Shown piece by piece: positions 1-6,432 of a stretch of 6,845 nucleotides of DNA. Every line of letters starts with the position of its first letter. Position 1 is the stretch's first letter. Source of the DNA: Pseudomonadota bacterium (lineage in GTDB: Bacteria > Pseudomonadota > Gammaproteobacteria > Xanthomonadales > Xanthomonadaceae); assembly GCA_019348095.1 (NCBI GenBank), contig JAHWKC010000126.1:1-6845 (forward strand), given 5' to 3'. Below the pieces are notes generated by a model. That model was given only the letters and a program-made list of their open reading frames with translations, did not search any database and had not been told where the DNA came from. Position numbers and translations under genes: made by a program.

Positions 1-186
1 CAGGACGAGCCTGTGCAGTGCGGCGGCGAACCGCAGCGGCAGTGCAGCGCCAGCCGGTTCATGCGCCCACGGGGCAAGGGCCTCCCGGACGACGCCGCCG
101 CCGTCCCAGTCGGTCGCCGCATTCTCGAGAAGAGAGCTCATGAGCGCCGAACGTCGCTCGGCCTCGTGCTGGGCGTGCTCGCGCAG
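1..186 (-). CDS. DUF2332-like protein, 5'-truncated fragment running off the left edge
   Basis: An open minus-strand frame runs from about 186 to the left edge without a stop. From 186 it starts LREHAQHEAERRSAL, and its first in-frame Met is at 141. The rest of the visible part contains SSLLENAATDWDGGG, a VREALAPWAHEP stretch and, at the edge, LRFAAALHRLVL. This order (charged helix, ERRSAL, small acidic/Gly segment, ALRLxxALHRLVL) resembles from memory the N-terminus of DUF2332 proteins, which are common in actinobacteria and have no known function. About 62 residues are visible. No start codon with a ribosome site is apparent: the family-like part begins upstream of Met141, so the true start appears to have been lost at the junction with the FAD dehydrogenase. 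Its frame differs from that gene. It could instead be noncoding or another small family. Confidence 0.45.
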   Translation of the reverse strand, partial: MREHAQHEAERRSALMSSLLENAATDWDGGGVVREALAPWAHEPAGAALPLRFAAALHRLVL

Positions 187-1292
187 TCGCGCAGGCGCTC
201 CATCAGCCGGCCGGCGCTGGCGCTGGCCTGGTCCTGGGTGTCGCCGCCGAACTCGACCATCAGCCAGCCGTCGCCGTCGGGCAGCCTGGCGATTGCGTCG
301 GGGTGCATGTGCTTGTCACGCATGAACCGGATGAGGTTGTCGTCGAAGCCCTCCAGCCCCACCGGCCCGGCGTCCAGCACCTCGGGCACGTGCGCGGCGG
401 CGCCGCATACGTCGGCATAGCCCAGCATCAGCAGCGTGCGACAGGGCGGCCGCGGCACCAGGCGCAGGCGCGCGCGCAGCACCACCACGCAGGTGCCCTC
501 GGAGCCGACCAGTGCACGGGCGACATTGGCCCCGCAAGCGGGCAGCAGCTCGTCGAGGTTGTAGCCGGACACGCGCCGCGGAATGTCGGGGTAGCGCTCC
601 GGGATCAGCTCGGCATAGCGCTCGCGCAGGGCCTTCAGGCCGCGGTAGATCGCGGCCTTGGCGTCCTCACCGCCGGCATGGGTATCGATCTCGTCGGGGC
701 CGTCGCCCGCAGCCCCGTCCGGGCGCTCCACGCCGTTTCCGTCACCGACCCAGAAGCGGGCGCCGTCGTAGGTCAGCACCTCCATCGCGATCACGTTGTC
801 GGCGGTCCGGCCGGCCATGACCGAATGCACGCCGCAGGAGTTGTTGCCAATCATGCCGCCGAGCGTGTTGTGCGCGTGCGTGGACGGATCCGGGCCGAAG
901 GTCAGGCCATGTTCGGCCGCGGCGTCGCGCAGCTGGTCCAGCACGCAGCCCGGCTCGACCAGCGCGGTGCGCGCCCGCGGATCGATCTCCACGATGCGGT
1001 TGCACCATTTCGAATAGTCGATGACCACCGCCGTGTTGCAGCACTGCCCGGCCAGGCTGGTGCCGCCGCCGCGCGAGAGCACCGGCGCGTCGAACTCGCG
1101 GCAGGCCGCGACGGTGGCGACCACGTCGTCGAGGTCGCGCGGCACCACCACGCCGATCGGCACCTCGCGGTAATTGGAGGCGTCGGTGGCGTACAGCGCG
1201 CGCGCGCCGGCGTCGAATCGCACCTCGCCGCTGATGCGCTCGCGCAGCCGGCGGGCGAGGGCATGGGCCTGGTCGGATGCGAGCGCAACCAC
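138..1292 (-). CDS. GlcD-type FAD-dependent 2-hydroxyacid dehydrogenase, C-terminally truncated
   Basis: This is an FAD-linked oxidase of the GlcD / D-lactate dehydrogenase group (PCMH FAD-binding fold). Such enzymes oxidise 2-hydroxy acids to 2-keto acids and pass electrons to the respiratory chain. The 384-residue frame shows the FAD signatures LSRGGGTSLAGQ (72-83), FGPDPSTHAHNTLGGMIGNNSCG (about 132-154, a Pro/Ser-rich loop then GNNSCG) and LVGSEGT (261-267). The start of the FAD-oxidase C-terminal domain follows, ending with WLMVEFGGDTQ (343-353). After about residue 367 the sequence turns to unrelated low-complexity residues and stops. Family members of this type (YdiJ-like) usually continue for several hundred residues, often with a C-terminal Fe-S/CCG domain, so the substrate domain and any Fe-S part are missing. 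The start is GTG at 1292, 4 bases after the stop of the upstream enolase-superfamily gene; its ribosome site is weak. A truncated product is unlikely to be active. Confidence 0.85.
   Translation of the reverse strand: MVALASDQAHALARRLRERISGEVRFDAGARALYATDASNYREVPIGVVVPRDLDDVVATVAACREFDAPVLSRGGGTSLAGQCCNTAVVIDYSKWCNRIVEIDPRARTALVEPGCVLDQLRDAAAEHGLTFGPDPSTHAHNTLGGMIGNNSCGVHSVMAGRTADNVIAMEVLTYDGARFWVGDGNGVERPDGAAGDGPDEIDTHAGGEDAKAAIYRGLKALRERYAELIPERYPDIPRRVSGYNLDELLPACGANVARALVGSEGTCVVVLRARLRLVPRPPCRTLLMLGYADVCGAAAHVPEVLDAGPVGLEGFDDNLIRFMRDKHMHPDAIARLPDGDGWLMVEFGGDTQDQASASAGRLMERLRDCASTPSTRPSDVRRS
179..194. repeat. Exact 8-bp tandem duplication at the FAD-dehydrogenase breakpoint
   Basis: TCGCGCAG occurs at 179-186 and again at 187-194 (plus strand), reading CTGCGCGA twice on the coding strand. 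It lies where family-like residues of the FAD dehydrogenase (GRLMERLR) end and the DUF2332-like frame (LREHAQHE) begins. Removing one copy would put the two frames in phase, giving MERLREHAQHE. The duplication is seen directly; its origin (slippage, end joining or assembly overlap) is inferred. Confidence 0.8.
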
Positions 1293-1296
1293 GGCA

Positions 1297-2391
1297 TCAC
1301 ACCCGGTATGCCGCGAGGTCCTGCTCGCGCAGGGTCAGGCCGTGGCCGGGGCACGCCCGGTCAGGCACCAGCATGCCGCCGCGCAAGGGCGCGGCGCCGT
1401 CGAACGCGAGCGCTTCCAGGCACACGTGGTCGTGGAAATATTCGACGTGGCGAAGCTCCGGCAGCGCTGCGCAGACCGGTGCATGCAGCGCCGGCGCGCA
1501 GTGCGCCGACAGCGGCACGTGGTGCGCGCGCGCCAGCGCGGCGGCCTGCAGGAATCCGCTGTAGCCGCCGCAGCGGGTGGCATCGACCTGCAGCACGTCG
1601 ACCGCGCCGGCGGCCAGCATGCGCAGGAAGTAGTGCACGTCCCAGCCGTACTCACCGGCGGCCAGCTCCATGCCCGCCGGCAGGCGATCGCGCAGCAGGC
1701 GCAGGCCGGGCAGGTCGTCGGACGACAGCGGCTCCTCGAACCAGTCGACCCCCGCGGCGCCGAACTGCGGCGCGAGTGCCAGCGCCTGGCCGCGATCGTA
1801 GGCGCCGTTGGCGTCGACCATCAGGCCGGGCGTGCTGCCGATCGCCGCGCGCGCGGCATTCACGCGGGCCGCGTCGCGCCCGGGCTCGCGGCCGATCTTC
1901 ATCTTCACCCGGTCGATGCCCTGCTCGATCCAGCCCGACAGCTGGGTCGACAGCTGGACGTCGTCGTAGCTGGTGAAGCCGCCGCTGCCGTACACCGGCA
2001 CGCGTTCGCGCGCCGTGCCCAGCAGGTCCGGCAGCGACACCTGCAGCAGTCGGGCCTTCAGGTCCCACAGCGCCACGTCGAGCGCCGACACCGCCATCGC
2101 GCCGAGTCCGGGATGGCCTATGTTGCGCAACGCAGCGACCGCCTCGCCATGCAGTGCCGCGGTATCGAAGGCATCGCGGCCGCGCGCCAGCGGCGCCAGC
2201 GAGTCGGCGATCACCACCGCGACCGCGCGGTGCCCATAGGTGTATCCCAGCCCGCTGCAGCCACCGGCGTCGACCCGCACCGTGACCATGGTGGTGCTGT
2301 CCCAGGCCACGGTGCCGTCGGACTCGGGCGCATCGGTCGGCACGGTGAAGGCGTCGGTGCGGACCCGCTGGATCGGGCAGGCCGGCTTCAC
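1297..2391 (-). CDS. Mandelate racemase/muconate lactonizing enzyme family protein (enolase superfamily)
   Basis: This is a Mg2+-dependent enolase-superfamily enzyme that abstracts the proton alpha to a carboxylate, acting as an acid-sugar dehydratase, racemase or epimerase; it is expected to be cytosolic. The 364-residue length is typical. The N-terminal capping domain spans about 1-130, with ALDVALWDLKAR at 103-113, followed by the (beta/alpha)7-beta barrel. The catalytic set is complete: KMK (K163, K165), metal ligands D193 (VDAN), E219 (FEEP) and E247 (AGEYG), the D270 (QVDATR) / H297 (SAHCAP) dyad, and E317 (VEYFHDH). This is the mandelate racemase-subgroup pattern. The start is GTG at 2391 and overlaps the stop of the upstream ThDP-enzyme gene by 4 bases (GTGA), so translational coupling is likely. 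The FAD dehydrogenase follows after 4 bases. The substrate is unknown; the conserved HCAPALH...CAALPELRHVEYFHDH tail resembles uncharacterised members rather than a named dehydratase. Confidence 0.92.
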   Translation of the reverse strand: MKPACPIQRVRTDAFTVPTDAPESDGTVAWDSTTMVTVRVDAGGCSGLGYTYGHRAVAVVIADSLAPLARGRDAFDTAALHGEAVAALRNIGHPGLGAMAVSALDVALWDLKARLLQVSLPDLLGTARERVPVYGSGGFTSYDDVQLSTQLSGWIEQGIDRVKMKIGREPGRDAARVNAARAAIGSTPGLMVDANGAYDRGQALALAPQFGAAGVDWFEEPLSSDDLPGLRLLRDRLPAGMELAAGEYGWDVHYFLRMLAAGAVDVLQVDATRCGGYSGFLQAAALARAHHVPLSAHCAPALHAPVCAALPELRHVEYFHDHVCLEALAFDGAAPLRGGMLVPDRACPGHGLTLREQDLAAYRV

Positions 2392-4181
2392 CCGCGGCCC
2401 TGCCCCGGCAGCATGCCCGCCGCGACCTGCTTGGCGCTCTGCTTGATGATCCCGCCGCGGTCGGGATCGCCATGCACCAGCGAGGACATCAGTGCACGCG
2501 CCTGCTCCAGCGTGATGTGCGGCGGCAGCGGCGGAACGTTGGGATCGGTGATGGCGTCGATGACGACCGGCCGATCGGCGGCCAACGCCTGATCCCAGGC
2601 GTCTCCGACCTGGCCGGGATCGTCGACGCGAATCCCGCGCAGGCCGAGGAGCTCGGCGTATTTGGCGTAGGGAAAATCGATCACGTCCTGCGCGGCGGAG
2701 AACTTGGGATCGCCGGCCAGCACGCGCTGTTCCCAGGTCACCTGGTTCAGGTCGTGGTTGACCAGCACCAGCACGATGAAGGTCGGGTTGCTCCAGTCCT
2801 TCCAGTACTGCTGCACGGTCAGCAGTTCACCGCTGCCGTTCATCTGCATGGCGCCGTCGCCGACCATCGCGATCACCGGGCGATCCGGGTGGGCGGTCTT
2901 GGCGCCGATCGCGTAGGGCACGCCGCTGCCCATGGTGGCCAGCTGGCCCGACAGCGAGCCGTTCATGCCGCGGCGCATCTTGACGTCGCGCGCGTACCAG
3001 TTGGTGTGCGAGCCCGAATCGCCGCACAGGATCGCCCGCTCCGGCAGGCGCGGCGACATCTCCCAGAACACCCGTTGCGGGTTGATGGGCTTGGCCTCCA
3101 CCATCGCCCGCGCCTCCAGGTCGCTCCACCAGCCGGCGACGTTCTGCTCGATGTTGTGGCGCCAGCCGCGGTCCTGCTTGGGCAGTAGCAGCGGCAGCAG
3201 GCGGCGCAGGGTTTCGGCGCTGTCGCCGACCAGGTTGACCTCGGTCGGGTAGCGCATGCTCATGTTGCGCGGCCGGATGTCGATCTGCACCGCGCGGGCC
3301 TGGCCGTCCTTGGGCAGGAACTCCGAATACGGGAAGGTGGTGCCGACCATCAGCAGCGTGTCGCAGTGCTGCATCATCTCCCAGCTCGGCTCGGTGCCGA
3401 GCAGCCCGATCGAACCGGTCACGAACGGCAGCTCGTCGGGCACCGCGGCCTTGCCCAGCAGCGCCTTGGCCACGCCGGCGCAGAGCTTCTCGGCGACTTC
3501 GATGACCTCGTCGGTGGCCAGCAGCGCTCCGGCGCCGACCAGCATCGCGACCTTGCTGCCCTCGTTGAGCACCGCCGCGGCGCGCTGCAGCTCCTCCTCG
3601 TTGGGCTGCGGCCGCGGCTGGGCATGGCCGACGCCAGAGTAGACATGGCCGTGCGAGCGCGGCGGGCTGTCGACCGCCTCTTTCTCCTGCAGGTCATTGG
3701 GCACGATGATGCAGGTCACCGCGCGTTCGGCCGCGGCAATGCGCATGGCGCGATCGACCACGTGGCGCACCTGGGCGGGCGCGTTGACCTGCTCGACGTA
3801 GTTGCACACGTCCTTGAACAGGCTCTTGAGGTCGGCTTCCTGCTGGTAGTCGCTGCCCAGCGCGGTCATCGCCTGCTGGCCGACGATCGCGACCACGGGC
3901 ATGTGGTCGCCCTTGGCGTCATATAAGCCGTTGAGCAGGTGAATCGCGCCGGGGCCGGAGGTGGCCATGCACACGCCGGTGCGGCCAGTGAACTTGGCAT
4001 AGCCGCAGGCCATGAACGCGGCCATTTCCTCATGGCGCACCCGCACGTAGCGGAAGCGGTCGGACGCGCGGCCGAGCGCCCCCATGATCCCGTTGATGCC
4101 ATCGCCGGGGTAGCCGAAGATGCAGTCCACGCCCCAGTCGCTCAGGCGCTGCAGCAGAAAATCGCCGACGGTAGTGCTCAT
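2388..4181 (-). CDS. Thiamine diphosphate-requiring enzyme, pyruvate oxidase (PoxB)-like
   Basis: This is a 597-residue ThDP enzyme of the pyruvate oxidase / acetolactate synthase family, which decarboxylates 2-keto acids; PoxB-type members yield acetate and pass electrons to quinone through FAD. Three domains are visible. The pyrimidine-binding domain (about 1-170) has FGYPGDGINGIMGAL, catalytic Glu51 in RHEEMAAFMACGYAK, TSGPGAIHLLNGLYDAKGDHMPV and the PoxB-like GSDYQQEADLKSLFKDVCNY. The central FAD/nucleotide-type domain (about 195-335) has VGAGAL and DIRPRNM. The pyrophosphate domain (about 365-545) has GDSGSHTNW and GDG at 441-443, then VNHDLNQVTWEQR. The C-terminal GDPDRGGIIKQSAKQ tail suits this subgroup. 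ATG at 4181 is chosen because it overlaps the stop of the GH15 gene (ATGA) and is preceded by GAGGA 6 bases upstream; the longer open frame to 4526 lies inside GH15. The GDG-to-N475 spacing (31 residues) is longer than usual, and His476 replaces the second Asn. The substrate is not proven. Confidence 0.92.
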   Translation of the reverse strand: MSTTVGDFLLQRLSDWGVDCIFGYPGDGINGIMGALGRASDRFRYVRVRHEEMAAFMACGYAKFTGRTGVCMATSGPGAIHLLNGLYDAKGDHMPVVAIVGQQAMTALGSDYQQEADLKSLFKDVCNYVEQVNAPAQVRHVVDRAMRIAAAERAVTCIIVPNDLQEKEAVDSPPRSHGHVYSGVGHAQPRPQPNEEELQRAAAVLNEGSKVAMLVGAGALLATDEVIEVAEKLCAGVAKALLGKAAVPDELPFVTGSIGLLGTEPSWEMMQHCDTLLMVGTTFPYSEFLPKDGQARAVQIDIRPRNMSMRYPTEVNLVGDSAETLRRLLPLLLPKQDRGWRHNIEQNVAGWWSDLEARAMVEAKPINPQRVFWEMSPRLPERAILCGDSGSHTNWYARDVKMRRGMNGSLSGQLATMGSGVPYAIGAKTAHPDRPVIAMVGDGAMQMNGSGELLTVQQYWKDWSNPTFIVLVLVNHDLNQVTWEQRVLAGDPKFSAAQDVIDFPYAKYAELLGLRGIRVDDPGQVGDAWDQALAADRPVVIDAITDPNVPPLPPHITLEQARALMSSLVHGDPDRGGIIKQSAKQVAAGMLPGQGRG

Positions 4182-6094
4182 GTCGAATCCTCGCTCAGGG
4201 ATGGAGTGTGCTGGTGGCGTTCCACCGTCCGGCGCGCGCGGCGCGTGCCGGTGGCGCCGTCCTGGCCGGCACGCCGCTCCGGCCGCGCGGCCTGCGGCGG
4301 CTTGCGGCTGCGGCGCTCGATGTCGCTGAGGATGCGTGCGCTGTTGAGCAACCCGACGTGGCTCAGCGCCTGGGGGATGTTGCCCAGCATCTCCCCGCGC
4401 GCGGTGTCCCACTCCTCGGTCATCAGCCCGACGTGGTTGCACAGCGTCAGCAGGTGCTCGAACAGTTTCCGCGCCTGGTCGACCCGTCCGCTCAGCGCGA
4501 GGTTGTCGACCAGCCAGAACGAGCACGGCAGGAACGCGCCTTCATGGCCCGGCAGCCCGTCCAGGCCGATGTCGTTGCGATAGCGGCGCAGCAGCCCGCC
4601 ATCGACCGTGAGGTCTGCGCGTATCGCATCCACGGTGGCGATCGCCTCCGGTGAATCGGCCGCGACGAAGCCGACCAGCGGCAGCAGTAGCAGGCTCGCA
4701 TCGAGATCGCCCGCGCCGTAGCGCTGCACGAAGATCCCGCGCTCGCCATCGAAGCCGTGGCGCATCACGTCCTCGCGGATGTCCCCGCAGATCCGGCTCC
4801 AGTGCTCGGCGCGCTCGGCCGAGCACCGGTCCCGCGCGGCGCACACACCGCGGTCGAAGGCCACCCAGGCCAGCACCTTGGAGTGCACGAAATGCGCGGT
4901 GTTGCCGCGCATCTCCCAGATACCGTGGTCGGCCTCGCGCCAGCGCCGTTCGAGTTCCTCCAGCAGCGCCACCTGCAGGTCCCAGGCGTCGTCGGCCAGG
5001 TGCAGGCCGTTCTGGCGGCCGATGTGCAGCACGTCCATGACCTCGCCGCGGGTATCGAGCTGGAACTGCTCGTTGGCGGCGTTGCCGACCCGCACCGGTC
5101 GGGAGCCACGATAGCCCGGCAGCCAGTCGAGCTCGCGCTCGGGCACCTCGATGCCGCAATCGATGCGGTACAACACGTGCATGGTGAAGGGATCTCGGCG
5201 CACCGCATCGACCAGCCAGTCGCGCCATTTCTCGGCCTCGTCGCGATAGCCGTTGCCAAGCAGCGCCAGCAACGTGAACGCCGCATCGCGCAGCCAGCAG
5301 TAGCGGTAGTCCCAGTTGCGCACGCCACCGACGATCTCGGGCAGCGAAGTGGTCGGTGCCGCGATGATGCCGCCGGTCGGGTCGTAGATCAGGCCCTTCA
5401 GCGTCAGCAGCGATCGGCTGACCGCGCCGCGCCAGGGCCCGTCGTACTCGCATCGGTTCATCCAGTCGCGCCACCAGCGCTCGCAGCTGTCCAGCGCCGC
5501 TTGCGGGTCCAGCGGCGGGTCCGGCGGTGGACAGCCGTCGGCCAGGGTCATGGCGAAGGTGACGCAGTCGCCGGCGCCGATCTCGAAATCCGCGATGATG
5601 TCGCTGCCCTCGACGTGCAACGGCACGGAGGCATCCAGCGCCACCGCGGTCTCGCCGGCAGTGGCGACCCAGGCGCCGCCACGGGCCTGGATCCGTGGCA
5701 CCTGCGCGCCGTAGCCGAATCGCGGCCGGAACAACATGCGCATCGGCACGCGACCAGTCAGGCCGCGCACCACGCGCACCACCTCGGCGCAGTCGGGATC
5801 GATCGGCATGCAGTCCGACACCCGCACCCGTCCGGCGGAGGTTTCCATGTCGCAGTCCACCACCAGCGTGTCCTGGCGGTAGCGCTGCTCGCTGTGGAGT
5901 GACTCGGGCTGGCGTGGCCCACCGGCCGGCGCCAGTGACCAGCAGCCGTGTTCTTCGGTACCCAGCAGTGCGGCGAAGCAGGCCGCCGAGTCGAACTGCG
6001 GCAGGCACAGCCAGTCGATGCAGCCCGACCGGTCCACCAGCGCGGCCCCGCGGCTGTTGCTGATGAAGGCGTGGTCGGCGAGCGACGATGGCAT
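4178..6094 (-). CDS. Glycoside hydrolase family 15 protein (glucoamylase/trehalase type)
   Basis: This 638-residue GH15 enzyme is expected to release glucose from alpha-glucosides or trehalose by inversion; no signal peptide is seen, so it is probably cytosolic. The N-terminal beta-sandwich domain (about 1-200) opens with LADHAFISNSRGAALVDRSG and IDWLCLPQFDS, a typical start for this group. The (alpha/alpha)6 barrel has AAPTTSLPE and the substrate loop RNWDYRYCWLRDAAFTL (259-275). The proposed catalytic acid is Glu394 in GIWEMRG and the base Glu560/561 in LMTEEWD, followed by GNIPQALSHVGLLNSA. After about residue 592 comes an Arg/Pro-rich tail of about 45 residues that looks outside the catalytic fold. 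ATG 6094 fits family starts and has AGGGAG 11 bases upstream; a longer open frame to 6367 encodes Arg-rich residues without family likeness and runs into the DUF72 gene. The stop overlaps the next gene by 4 bases. Bacterial members include glucoamylases, glucodextranases and mycobacterial-type trehalases; which activity applies here is undecided. Confidence 0.92.
   Translation of the reverse strand: MPSSLADHAFISNSRGAALVDRSGCIDWLCLPQFDSAACFAALLGTEEHGCWSLAPAGGPRQPESLHSEQRYRQDTLVVDCDMETSAGRVRVSDCMPIDPDCAEVVRVVRGLTGRVPMRMLFRPRFGYGAQVPRIQARGGAWVATAGETAVALDASVPLHVEGSDIIADFEIGAGDCVTFAMTLADGCPPPDPPLDPQAALDSCERWWRDWMNRCEYDGPWRGAVSRSLLTLKGLIYDPTGGIIAAPTTSLPEIVGGVRNWDYRYCWLRDAAFTLLALLGNGYRDEAEKWRDWLVDAVRRDPFTMHVLYRIDCGIEVPERELDWLPGYRGSRPVRVGNAANEQFQLDTRGEVMDVLHIGRQNGLHLADDAWDLQVALLEELERRWREADHGIWEMRGNTAHFVHSKVLAWVAFDRGVCAARDRCSAERAEHWSRICGDIREDVMRHGFDGERGIFVQRYGAGDLDASLLLLPLVGFVAADSPEAIATVDAIRADLTVDGGLLRRYRNDIGLDGLPGHEGAFLPCSFWLVDNLALSGRVDQARKLFEHLLTLCNHVGLMTEEWDTARGEMLGNIPQALSHVGLLNSARILSDIERRSRKPPQAARPERRAGQDGATGTRRARRTVERHQHTPSLSEDST
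4188..4192 (-). promoter_or_regulatory. Ribosome-binding site for the ThDP enzyme
   Basis: The coding strand reads GAGGA 6 bases before ATG 4181, inside the last codons of the GH15 gene. With the ATGA stop/start overlap it fixes the ThDP-enzyme start and implies coupled translation. Confidence 0.7.
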
Positions 6095-6105
6095 GGGGTG
6101 CGATG

Positions 6106-6111
6106 CTCCCT
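6106..6111 (-). promoter_or_regulatory. Probable ribosome-binding site for the GH15 gene
   Basis: The coding strand reads AGGGAG, 11 bases before ATG 6094. The spacing is slightly long but workable. It supports 6094 over the upstream starts in the same open frame. Confidence 0.5.
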
Positions 6112-6146
6112 GGCTGCGCGGGCGCGCTGCCGGACGAGAGGTCGGG

Positions 6147-6182
6147 GTCGGCACGCGCCGACGCTGGCGGTCGCCGCCAGCG
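6147..6182. repeat. Two abutting perfect GC-rich hairpins upstream of GH15
   Basis: Plus-strand GTCGGC (6147-6152) pairs with GCCGAC (6157-6162) across a 4-base loop. CGCTGGCGG (6162-6170) pairs with CCGCCAGCG (6174-6182) across a 3-base loop. The stems share base 6162. They lie 53-88 bases before the GH15 start and about 112 bases past the DUF72 stop. No T-run follows either stem on the minus strand, so a standard intrinsic terminator is not supported. A 5'-UTR structure, a processing site or chance pairing in GC-rich DNA are all possible. Confidence 0.5.
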
Positions 6183-6294
6183 CGCCGCCAGCTGCGCGGG
6201 TGACCTCGCGGACGACAACGAATGGCGCGGCGACGATGGGACCTCTGCACTGTACGTAGCGCCTGTCGGCGCCCGGTGAAACCTGGCCGGTCGA

Positions 6295-6432
6295 TCAGCC
6301 GAGCCTCTCGATCAGCGCCTGCGCATCGAACGGCGCGTGGACCTTGGCGTCGTTGTCGAAGTAGCAATAGACATCGCGCTGCTTCGTGGGCGGCATCTCC
6401 TTGTGCGCCGGGGCGCTCCCGACGCGCTGCTT
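6295..6432 (-). pseudogene. DUF72 (YecE-like) family protein, C-terminal fragment
   Basis: The last ~45 codons before the stop at 6295 read ...AHKEMPPTKQRDVYCYFDND and end AKVHAPFDAQALIERLG. The DVYCYFDNDxKVxAPFDA signature is the C-terminal hallmark of DUF72/YecE-family proteins, a TIM-barrel-like family of unknown function, normally about 240-300 residues. The rest of the protein, including the expected conserved upstream segments, is absent. In the same open frame above about 6432 the residues become Arg/Ala-rich and lie opposite the better-supported membrane-protein frame. The gene has therefore lost its N-terminal five-sixths at a junction between about 6430 and 6480. It is read in the same direction as the GH15 operon, 200 bases upstream. 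Confidence 0.75.

Larger units (their letters stand above)
6098..6294. other. Intergenic gap between the DUF72 fragment and the GH15 operon
   Basis: About 200 bases without a credible gene. Besides the tandem hairpins it holds a small stem, GCGCC-tgtc-GGCGC at 6259-6272, 22 bases past the DUF72 stop. The promoter of the four-gene operon is most likely here, because all downstream genes are joined with no further gaps. I could not find a convincing -35/-10 pair. Confidence 0.5.

Noticed and set aside
303..1976. Long plus-strand open frame (557 codons) opposite the FAD and enolase-superfamily genes
   Set aside because: It is antisense to two well-supported enzymes, has no recognisable motif, and is rich in Arg/Ala/His/Gly as expected for a GC-rich shadow frame.
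1174..2592. Plus-strand open frame of 472 codons
   Set aside because: It spans three minus-strand gene boundaries and has shadow-like composition with no domain signature.
4182..4526. N-terminal extension of the ThDP enzyme to 4526
   Set aside because: It overlaps GH15 catalytic-domain sequence. The extra residues are Arg/Pro-rich, whereas ATG 4181 has a ribosome site and a family-typical N-terminus.
4757..5902. Plus-strand open frame of 381 codons opposite GH15
   Set aside because: It lies entirely within the GH15 gene and is the complementary shadow of its codons.
6259..6272. Intrinsic terminator after DUF72
   Set aside because: The stem is only 5 bp and is followed by TACGTA, not a T-run.
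6240..6290. Sigma-70-type promoter (TTTCAC, 17 bases, TACGTA on the minus strand)
   Set aside because: Both boxes match the consensus poorly, and only the spacing fits.
6095..6367. N-terminal extension of GH15 to 6367
   Set aside because: The 91 extra residues are Arg-rich, unlike the family, and overlap the DUF72 C-terminus.
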